Origin: JBDIBB01 sp039812685
GTDB lineage: Bacteria > Acidobacteriota > Vicinamibacteria > Vicinamibacterales > JAFNAJ01
Assembly: GCA_039812685.1 (NCBI GenBank)
Contig: JBDIBB010000024.1
Coordinates: 1 to 41,365, forward strand
Direction: 5' to 3'
DNA: 41,365 nucleotides
This document shows positions 8,725 through 15,911 of the stretch, in pieces. How positions within the stretch are numbered: position 1 is the stretch's first letter; every line of letters starts with the position of its first letter. The translations under genes and the position numbers were made by a program. The notes under the pieces are model-generated. The model did not search any database, had not been told where the DNA came from, and saw only the letters and a program-made list of their open reading frames with translations.

Positions 8725-10038
8725 TCAGGCCTTCACCACCCGCACCGGCCCGGCCGGCGACGGCCGGACGATGTTGCGGGTGTCGATGACGAGCTTCACG
8801 CCCGCGTAGAGCGCCGGATCCGAGAACTGGCGGTGCGCGGTGGAGACCACCAGCGCGTCGTAGGCGGCAAGCGCGGCCGCCTCGCAGGGCACCGAGGCGA
8901 GGCCGATGTCGTGCTTGCGGCCGGCGCGCGCCACGGGAAAGTAGGGATCGCAGTAGTCGACCTCGGCCCCGGCCTCCCGCAGCAGCTCGATGATCTCGTA
9001 GCTGGGCGACTCGCGGTCGTCGTCGATGTTCTCCTTGTAGGAGAGGCCCAGCACCACCACGCGCGAGCCCTTCAGGCTGCGGCCCTCCTCGTTGAGCGCC
9101 GTCGCCGCCTTGCTCACCACGTAGCGCGGCATGGAGGTGTTCACCTCGCCGGCGAGCTCGATGAAGCGGGTCCACACGCCGAACTCCGCGGCCTTCCACG
9201 ACAGGTAGAACGGGTCGAGCGGAATGCAGTGGCCGCCGAGGCCGGGCCCGGGGTAGAAGGGGGTGAAGCCGAAGGGCTTGGTGCGCGCCGCCTCGATCAC
9301 CTCCCAGACGTCGATGCCCATTCGATCGAAGGTGACCTTCAGCTCGTTGACGAGCGCGATGTTCACCGAGCGGTAGATGTTCTCGAGCAGCTTGCACGAC
9401 TCGGCGACGCGCGCCGAGGAGACGGGCACCACCTGGTCGATGGCCGCGGCGTAGAGCGCGACGGCGGCCTCGGTCGATGGCGGGTCGACGCCGCCCACGA
9501 CCTTGGGGATGGTCCGGGTGGAGTAGCGGGCGTTGCCGGGATCCTCGCGCTCGGGCGAGAAGGCGAGCAGGAAGTCGCCGGGGCACGTCAGGCCGGTCTC
9601 CTCCAGGATGGGCCGCACTTCCTCGTCGGTGGTGCCGGGATAGGTGGTCGACTCGAGGACGACGAGCTGGCCCGGGCGGAGACGGCGGGCCACCTCGCGC
9701 GCGGAGTCGTGGACGAACGACAGGTCGGGCTCGCGGTGCCGGCCGAGCGGCGTCGGGACGCAGATGAGCACGGCGTCGCAGCCGGCGAGGCGGTCGAAGT
9801 CGGTGGTGGCCGAGAAGCGGCCGCGGCCGACGGCGGCGGCCACGCGGTCCGAGCCGATGTGGCGGATGTAGCTCTCGCCGCGCATGAGGGCCTCGACCTT
9901 CCTCGCGTCGAGGTCGAAGCCGATGACGGGGAAGCCGGCCTCCTCGAACACGAGGGCCAGCGGCAGGCCGACGTAGCCCTGCCCGATGATGCCGATGACG
10001 GCGTGACGATTGTGGATGCGGTCGAGGAGAGTGGGCAT
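8725..10038 (-). CDS. UDP-N-acetyl-hexosamine 6-dehydrogenase (WbpA type)
   Basis: The 437-residue product is an NAD-dependent nucleotide-sugar dehydrogenase. It has the Rossmann motif GQGYVGLPLA near residue 19, VLESTTYPGTT, FSPEREDPGN (typical of the UDP-GlcNAc/WbpA branch), the catalytic-cysteine motif GPGLGGHCIPLDPF, and GLSYKENIDDDRESPS in the C-terminal domain. It should oxidise UDP-GlcNAc, or a close relative, to the uronic acid form and so supply carboxylated sugar to the exopolysaccharide. The ATG at 10038 sits only 3 bases from a C-rich repeat array (sense strand), and no Shine-Dalgarno sequence is visible. The frame is open through the repeat, but that sequence is low-complexity and unlikely to be protein. 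UDP-ManNAc dehydrogenase is the main alternative. Confidence 0.85.
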   Translation of the reverse strand: MPTLLDRIHNRHAVIGIIGQGYVGLPLALVFEEAGFPVIGFDLDARKVEALMRGESYIRHIGSDRVAAAVGRGRFSATTDFDRLAGCDAVLICVPTPLGRHREPDLSFVHDSAREVARRLRPGQLVVLESTTYPGTTDEEVRPILEETGLTCPGDFLLAFSPEREDPGNARYSTRTIPKVVGGVDPPSTEAAVALYAAAIDQVVPVSSARVAESCKLLENIYRSVNIALVNELKVTFDRMGIDVWEVIEAARTKPFGFTPFYPGPGLGGHCIPLDPFYLSWKAAEFGVWTRFIELAGEVNTSMPRYVVSKAATALNEEGRSLKGSRVVVLGLSYKENIDDDRESPSYEIIELLREAGAEVDYCDPYFPVARAGRKHDIGLASVPCEAAALAAYDALVVSTAHRQFSDPALYAGVKLVIDTRNIVRPSPAGPVRVVKA

Positions 10039-10040
10039 AA

Positions 10041-10113
10041 GGGCTTGGGGCTTGGGGCCTGGGGCTTGAGGCCTGGGGCTTGAGGCTTGGGGCTTGGGGC
10101 TTGAGGCCTGGGG
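10041..10113 (+). repeat. dispersed G-rich repeat, copy A
   Basis: About ten units of GGGGCTT, GGGGCCT or GAGGCTT run head to tail in the spacer between the sigma-54 activator and the WbpA-type gene. The same phrase occurs at 18620 and 28833. Runs of four G every three bases could form a G-quadruplex on the + strand. The array ends 3 bases from the WbpA start codon and takes the place where a ribosome-binding site would lie. Confidence 0.9.
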
Positions 10114-10217
10114 CACACCAACCCGCACGCTGGTCCCGCGCAGGTTGGGGAGCGTCGCACACCAACCCGCGCGCTGGTCCCGCGCAGGTTGAGGAGCGTC
10201 GCACACCAACCCGCGCG

Positions 10218-10219
<2 letters not shown>
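10114..10219 (+). repeat. 44-bp tandem repeat, about 2.4 copies
   Basis: Units begin CACACCAACCCGC at 10114, 10158 and 10202, giving a period of 44 bases; the last copy is partial. Each full unit contains an imperfect inverted repeat (AACC.GCGC and GCGC.GGTT) that can fold into a hairpin. The array directly follows the G-rich repeat and runs into the stop codon of the sigma-54 activator at 10218-10220. No cas genes and no variable spacers are present. Confidence 0.9.
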
Positions 10220-11288
<1,069 letters not shown>

Positions 11289-11385
11289 GCCTGACCGCGT
11301 CCTTCACGACCGTGGCGCGCGGCAATCGGCCGCGGCGTCTTCGACGTTGCGCCCGGGCCCAGGCCCGCGGGCGGCGCCGGATCCC

Positions 11386-11724
11386 TCATGGCTGCCCGGC
11401 GAGGAAGCGCGCGATCTTCCGGCGGCTGTCCTCGTCGAGGTTCACGAACTCGGCGCCGATGCGATAGGAGACGGCCTCGCCCGGGCGCGGCGCCGGCCCG
11501 AGCCGGCGAATCTCCACCATCACCGCGAGCGGCTCGGCCCCGAGGCGCAGGCGCAACTGCGCGCGCCGGCCGATGTCGAGCGGCTGCGACGCCGAGATCA
11601 GCACGCCGGTCTCGCTGATGTCCAGCAGCTCCACCGTCGCCGACACGGGCAGGGCGGCCTCCGGCGCCTGCCGGGTGACGGCGACCCGGCGCTCCCGCCG
11701 CCGCTCGATGGACGTGGCGCTCAC
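11386..11724 (-). CDS. PilZ-domain protein (canonical c-di-GMP motif)
   Basis: A 112-residue single-domain PilZ protein. The arginine-rich N-terminus (SIERRRERRVAV) supplies the RxxxR motif, and LLDISETGVLIS supplies the D-x-S-x-x-G motif, so binding of cyclic di-GMP is likely. The start is GTG at 11724, which overlaps the stop of the preceding PilZ gene by four bases (GTGA). A longer in-frame reading upstream is a shadow of that gene. Position just upstream of the sigma-54 activator suggests that c-di-GMP tunes the exopolysaccharide operon, but the partner is unknown. Confidence 0.75.
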   Translation of the reverse strand: MSATSIERRRERRVAVTRQAPEAALPVSATVELLDISETGVLISASQPLDIGRRAQLRLRLGAEPLAVMVEIRRLGPAPRPGEAVSYRIGAEFVNLDEDSRRKIARFLAGQP

Positions 11725-12095
11725 GACTGGATCCCGTGGACGGCGGGATCCGGAGGATCCGCGTTGGCGGCCATCAACTGCTCGAGGTGCTCGATCGCCA
11801 GCGGCGGCAGGGCCAGGAACTCGAGGCCGATCAGATAGCCGCCACCGGCGCCCGCCGGCGCGACGTGCCGCACGCGCACCTGCACGTCGGTGGTGCGGCC
11901 CGGCGAGCTCAGGCGCAGACGATGCACGGAATCGATCCGCAGGGAGAACCGTGATTCGAGCAGGGCGCCGTTCCGGGCGAGGTTGCGCAGCCGCAGCGGC
12001 TCGACCGACTCGAGCGCGCCCCACAGGTGGCCGACGACCTCGAACCGCCGCCGGCCGCGTCGGTCGCCGATCCGCCTCCGCGCAGGTTGTGTCAT
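11721..12095 (-). CDS. PilZ-domain protein (degenerate c-di-GMP motif)
   Basis: The 124-residue product begins MTQPARRRIGDRRGRRRFEV, with the arginine-rich entry of PilZ domains, and continues LRLRNLARNGALLESRF. In the second motif, D/N-x-S-x-x-G appears as N-L-A-R-N-G, so the serine is lost and nucleotide binding may be weak or absent. The strand pattern up to YLIGLEFLALPP is typical. It is coupled to the following PilZ gene by a four-base overlap; the pair may form a heterodimer in which only one subunit binds c-di-GMP. A start further upstream is possible but adds only low-complexity sequence. Confidence 0.7.
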   Translation of the reverse strand: MTQPARRRIGDRRGRRRFEVVGHLWGALESVEPLRLRNLARNGALLESRFSLRIDSVHRLRLSSPGRTTDVQVRVRHVAPAGAGGGYLIGLEFLALPPLAIEHLEQLMAANADPPDPAVHGIQS

Positions 12096-12392
12096 GGGCG
12101 CGCCTTGCCTCCGACCAGGCGAAGCCTGAGCCACCAGGCCCGGGACACGTGAGTCGGACAGGTACAACCATGCAAGCAGACCGCCATGTTGAGGTGGGGC
12201 GGGGGGGCGCCGGCGGAAACCCACAGGAAACAGGGCGGTTCCCGGCGGCTTCGCTGGCGAGGAGGCGCTGCACGACCGGTCTAAAGTACACCTGGCGGAG
12301 GATGAAAGTCTACCAGAAAAGCCAGGTTTGATCGCCTGAACGGGCGCGTTCAGTCCGCCAGAGCGGGGACCTTTCCAATCCGTCCCGTCGCC
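12096..12392. other. spacer upstream of the PilZ pair
   Basis: No gene is seen in these 297 bases. The part near 12280-12330 is unusually A/T-rich for the window and is the likeliest place for the promoter of the PilZ pair on the minus strand, but I cannot point to convincing -35 and -10 boxes. I looked for a c-di-GMP riboswitch pattern and did not find one. Confidence 0.4.
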
Positions 12393-13784
12393 TCACCAGG
12401 CGTTGGCTGGCGTCCGGTCCGCCGGATCCTCCAGCGGCGAGGGGGCGGCCGTGACGAACGCCGCAAATGCCGCCCGGGCGCCGGTGAGGCCGCGCCACGC
12501 CCCGGCCAGCCAGGCCTCGATCCACCGCGTCGCCCGCTCGGCCAGCGCGGCGTCGGCCAGCGAGAACGGCCTGCCGATCGGGGCGCTCAGCTCGAGGGCC
12601 ACCGCCATGGCGGCATCGATGGCCAGCGGAAACACCAGGCGTTCGGCGGTGACCATCCGCTGGAGGCTGGGCCAGACCGTCGTCGGGCCGAACAGTTCCA
12701 CGCCCACCGACGCGATGGGGCGCGGCAGGCCGGAGCCGGGGTCGGCCACGAGCAGGCGGGCCTGCCCGGCGGGCAGCGCCACCGAGAACTCGCGGAGGAG
12801 TCTCGCGGTGGTGGCCGGAACGGTGGCCGGGACCGACGTGGGCGTGCCACACAGTCCGCGGCGCAGCCGGTCGCCGAGGCGCTCGAGGCGGGCCAGCAGC
12901 AGCTCGTCGAGCCGCACCGCGGCCGTACGGGCCAGCACGTCGAAGGCCATCGACAGGTGGTCGTCGGCGTGGCCGGCGATCGCCAGCAGCCACGGCGCCG
13001 GCCGCCGCGGCGCGCCGAGCGGCATCAGCGTGATGCCGCCGGTGGTCGCGCTCCAGCCCAGTTGCTCCATCTCGGCCACCGACGTCACGTGCAGCGGCAT
13101 GCCGCGCGCATCCACCAGTGCGGCATCCAGCGACTCGGGACCGTCGAAGTGCGGCGCCGATGGCAGGGCGACGTCCACGACGTACCGGCCGCACGGCGTG
13201 CGGCGGTAGACGCGCGCGTCGAGGTCGCCCCACACCGCCGCCGCCTGGACGATGGCCTCGAAGAGCTCGGCTTCCGAGGAGCAGGTGTGCAGGAAGGAGA
13301 GGAAGCGCAGGACGCCGTCGGTCCAGCGCGCATGGTGCTGGGCGCGGTCCAGCCTCTCCGACGCGGCGATGTCGGCCTCGAGCGAGGTGCGCAGCGTCCA
13401 TCCGATCCGTTCGATGCGGCGGTCGGCGATGTCGGCGGGCAGGCCCGTGCCGGTCGGCGTCGCGTCGCCGCCAACCGGCCGGGATGGCGCGGCGGCGGCG
13501 AGCACGCCGATGACGCCGCGCTGATGGCGAACCGGGAAGAGGCCGATCCGCAGCTCCTCGCTGGCGAACACGGCGTGCCGCCCGCTGTCGATGACCGACC
13601 GCAGCCAGTCGCGGCCGCGGTCGTCCTCGATCGCCGCGCGCAGCGCGCGGGCGACGTGGTGCGAGGCCTCGGGCAGCAGCGGCGCGAGCGTGAGGTCGAA
13701 CACGTCGACGAACACGTCGAGCTCGGGGCGGATCCGCTCGATGAGATCCCAGGTCGCCGGCGACACGACCATGAGGAGGTTCAT
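12393..13784 (-). CDS. uncharacterised protein with GAF-like regions
   Basis: The 463-residue product is soluble, with no signal peptide or membrane helix. I do not recognise a firm family. A middle segment (FLSFLHTCSSEAELFEAIVQAAAVWGD, then VYRRTPCGRYV) has the opening pattern of a GAF domain, and a later part (LVADPGSGLPRPIASVGVELFG) may be another, so a ligand-sensing role is possible. No kinase, cyclase or DNA-binding domain is attached. The ATG at 13784 opens MNLLMVVSPATWDL; upstream in-frame residues are basic and repetitive and are probably not translated. It lies 297 bases upstream of the PilZ pair on the same strand. Confidence 0.6.
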   Translation of the reverse strand: MNLLMVVSPATWDLIERIRPELDVFVDVFDLTLAPLLPEASHHVARALRAAIEDDRGRDWLRSVIDSGRHAVFASEELRIGLFPVRHQRGVIGVLAAAAPSRPVGGDATPTGTGLPADIADRRIERIGWTLRTSLEADIAASERLDRAQHHARWTDGVLRFLSFLHTCSSEAELFEAIVQAAAVWGDLDARVYRRTPCGRYVVDVALPSAPHFDGPESLDAALVDARGMPLHVTSVAEMEQLGWSATTGGITLMPLGAPRRPAPWLLAIAGHADDHLSMAFDVLARTAAVRLDELLLARLERLGDRLRRGLCGTPTSVPATVPATTARLLREFSVALPAGQARLLVADPGSGLPRPIASVGVELFGPTTVWPSLQRMVTAERLVFPLAIDAAMAVALELSAPIGRPFSLADAALAERATRWIEAWLAGAWRGLTGARAAFAAFVTAAPSPLEDPADRTPANAW

Positions 13785-13899
13785 GGCGGACGGAGTGTAA
13801 CGCGTCGGCCTGCGGGGCCCAACCCGGCGCGTGTCACATGAGCGGGTCGCGCGCGTCCGGCGGCGCCTCGACCTCACGGCGCCGATCGGCGGCGCGGTC

Positions 13900-14865
13900 C
13901 TACTCCGGTGGGGTCAGCACCCTCGGGTTGCGCGGCGCGGCCGGCGCGGCCAGCGGCGCCTGCGTCACGCTCACGGTCTGCGACCCGACGGTGATCGATC
14001 CCGTCCGCGCGGCCGTTCCCGTGTTGGCGCTCACGCTGAAGACGATGCTGCCGTTGCCGGTGCCCGACGCGGTGGTGAGCGTGATCCACGATGTCGCGGT
14101 GGTCGCCGTCCAGGCGCAGCCGCTGGTCACCGTGAGCGGGATGCCGTTGCCGTTGGAGGCGCCGGGGCCGAGGTTCACGGTGGTGGTGGCGGGCGTGATG
14201 GTGCACGGCACGCCGAGCTGGGTGAGCGTGAGTGTCTGACCGGCGATCGTCAGCGTCGCCACGCGGCTGGCGGTGGCCTGGTTGGCGCCGTAGCTGAAGC
14301 TCACCGGACCGCTGCCGGTGCCCGATGTGGTGATCATCGACACCCACGACGCGCCGGACGTGGCGGTCCACGCGCACCCGGCCGGGGCGCTCACGTTGAC
14401 GGTGGTGCTGCCCGAGGCGGCGCCCACCTCCATGGTGGTGGCCGAGAGCGAGTAGGTACAGGTCACGAACTGGAACTGGTTCGACGCGCTGCTGCGCCCG
14501 CTGCCGCCCGGGCCGACGGCCGCCACGCGCGACTCGTACGTGCCGCCCGGCAGGGGCCACGAGGCAACGAGCGAGGAGAAGTCGACCCGCACCTTGCCGT
14601 CGGGCTCGGGCGTGGGCTTGCCCAGGTTCACGACGTGGAACGGGGCGCTTGCGCCGGCCAGGTAGAGCTCGAAGTCGTAGCGCACGACGGCCGGGCCGCC
14701 GCCGTCGACCACGGCGGCGTGATCGGCCGAGGGCTCGAACTCGACGACCCGCGGGTTCACCACGGGCTGCGCGATGACGGTCGAGGCGGCCAGCAGCAGG
14801 GAGCCGGCGGCGCAGGCGATGGTGCGGATTCGGGGAGGTGCGAGCGGGGTCGTGCGGAAGATCAT
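13900..14865 (-). CDS. secreted protein with two BACON domains
   Basis: The 321-residue product has a signal peptide (hydrophobic 17-30, cleavage near VIAQ at 33). A fibronectin-like region (about 40-135, with YDFELYLAG and GGTYESRVAAVGPGG) is followed by two BACON domains at about 136-220 and 221-304. Each BACON copy shows the CxW-type core (GCAWTATSGASWVSM and GCAWTATTATSWITL) and ends in a TLTQ or SVTQ strand. BACON domains are thought to bind carbohydrate or mucin-like ligands. The final residues are Pro/Ala-rich, with no sorting signal. It is divergent from the Att-like transporter operon. Confidence 0.8.
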   Translation of the reverse strand: MIFRTTPLAPPRIRTIACAAGSLLLAASTVIAQPVVNPRVVEFEPSADHAAVVDGGGPAVVRYDFELYLAGASAPFHVVNLGKPTPEPDGKVRVDFSSLVASWPLPGGTYESRVAAVGPGGSGRSSASNQFQFVTCTYSLSATTMEVGAASGSTTVNVSAPAGCAWTATSGASWVSMITTSGTGSGPVSFSYGANQATASRVATLTIAGQTLTLTQLGVPCTITPATTTVNLGPGASNGNGIPLTVTSGCAWTATTATSWITLTTASGTGNGSIVFSVSANTGTAARTGSITVGSQTVSVTQAPLAAPAAPRNPRVLTPPE

Positions 14866-15211
14866 GATGATGAAGCGTCGGGCCGGGGCCCGGTGGAGCC
14901 GGGGACGCAGGACCGGCGCGCCCCCGACTGGACACGGGCAAATCGCGATCCGGGAGGGCCCGCGGCGGGCCGGGCACGATTCCGGCCGTTCCCGAAGGTT
15001 TCGCCGGGAGGGCGACTGGCGGGCGTCGCCGCGTCAGCCGCAGGATTGAGGACGGATTACAGATGTGGTCGAGGGCGCCGGCAGGAGGCCGCATCGGGCG
15101 GGCCCCCGCGGCGCCGGATTCGCTCCGCCTGCGATCTTGCCGTCCGGCGTTTCCGTGGCGCGCGGAGAGCGAGTACAACGTACAGGGGGCGGGGCTCGCG
15201 AAGGCGCACAC
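14866..15211. other. divergent intergenic region
   Basis: These 346 bases separate the BACON gene (minus) from the ABC transporter operon (plus) and must carry both promoters. I see no ORF, repeat or convincing promoter box; TTGAGG near 15043 has no matching -10. The frame of the ATPase is open upstream from 15065, but those residues are basic and low in complexity. Confidence 0.5.
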
Positions 15212-15910
15212 ATGGTTCTGCAGGCGGAGGGGCTGACCAGGCACTACGAGGCGGGCGGGGCGCCGGTGGCGGCGCTGCGCGGGGTGGACCTCGCGCTCGC
15301 GCGGGGGGAGTTCGTCGCCGTGATGGGGCCGTCGGGCTGCGGGAAGTCGACGCTGCTCCACCTCTGCGGCGCCATGGATCGCCCCTCCTCCGGGCGCGTG
15401 CTGGTCGAAGGCCGGGATCTCTCGACGCTCGACGATGACCGGCTGACGCGCGTGCGGCGCGAGCGCATCGGCTTCGTGTTCCAGTTCTTCAACCTGCTGC
15501 CCACGCTCACCGTCGAGGAGAACATCGCGCTGCCGCTGATGCTCTCCGGTGTGCCGGCGGCGGTCACGCGCGAGGCGGCGCGGGCGCTCGCGTCCCGGGT
15601 GGGCCTGGCCGGCCGCCTCCACAGCTACCCGCAGCAGCTCTCGGGCGGCGAGATGCAGCGCGCGGCGATTGCGCGCGCGCTCGTGCACCGCCCGGCGCTC
15701 CTGGTGGCCGACGAGCCGACGGGCAACCTCGACTCGGCCAACGGCGATCTGGTGCTGTCGCTGCTCACCGGGCTGAACGTCGAGCACGGCGTGGCCATCC
15801 TGCTGGCGACGCACGCGGTCGAGGTGGCCGCCGCGGCCCATCGCGTGGTGTACCTGCGCGACGGCCGCGTGGAGCGTGCTCGGCACGAACCGGCCGCCCG
15901 GGGTGGCTGA
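15212..15910 (+). CDS. ABC transporter ATP-binding protein (LolD/MacB/AttE type)
   Basis: A 232-residue ABC ATPase with all motifs: Walker A GPSGCGKST (39-47), Q-loop FVFQFFNLLPTLTVEEN, signature LSGGE (143-147), Walker B LLVADEPT (163-170) and H-loop ATHAVEVA. The FVFQFFNLLPTLT stretch is typical of the LolD/MacB subfamily that works with FtsX-type permeases, moving lipoproteins or other substrates by mechanotransmission rather than classic import. The ATG at 15212 gives the standard N-terminus (MVLQAEGLTRHYEAG). The permease gene follows directly. Confidence 0.92.
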   Translation: MVLQAEGLTRHYEAGGAPVAALRGVDLALARGEFVAVMGPSGCGKSTLLHLCGAMDRPSSGRVLVEGRDLSTLDDDRLTRVRRERIGFVFQFFNLLPTLTVEENIALPLMLSGVPAAVTREAARALASRVGLAGRLHSYPQQLSGGEMQRAAIARALVHRPALLVADEPTGNLDSANGDLVLSLLTGLNVEHGVAILLATHAVEVAAAAHRVVYLRDGRVERARHEPAARGG

Positions 15911-15911
15911 C

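Noticed and set aside
12096..12392. c-di-GMP riboswitch upstream of the PilZ genes
   Set aside because: The conserved core sequence of the known classes is absent on the minus strand.
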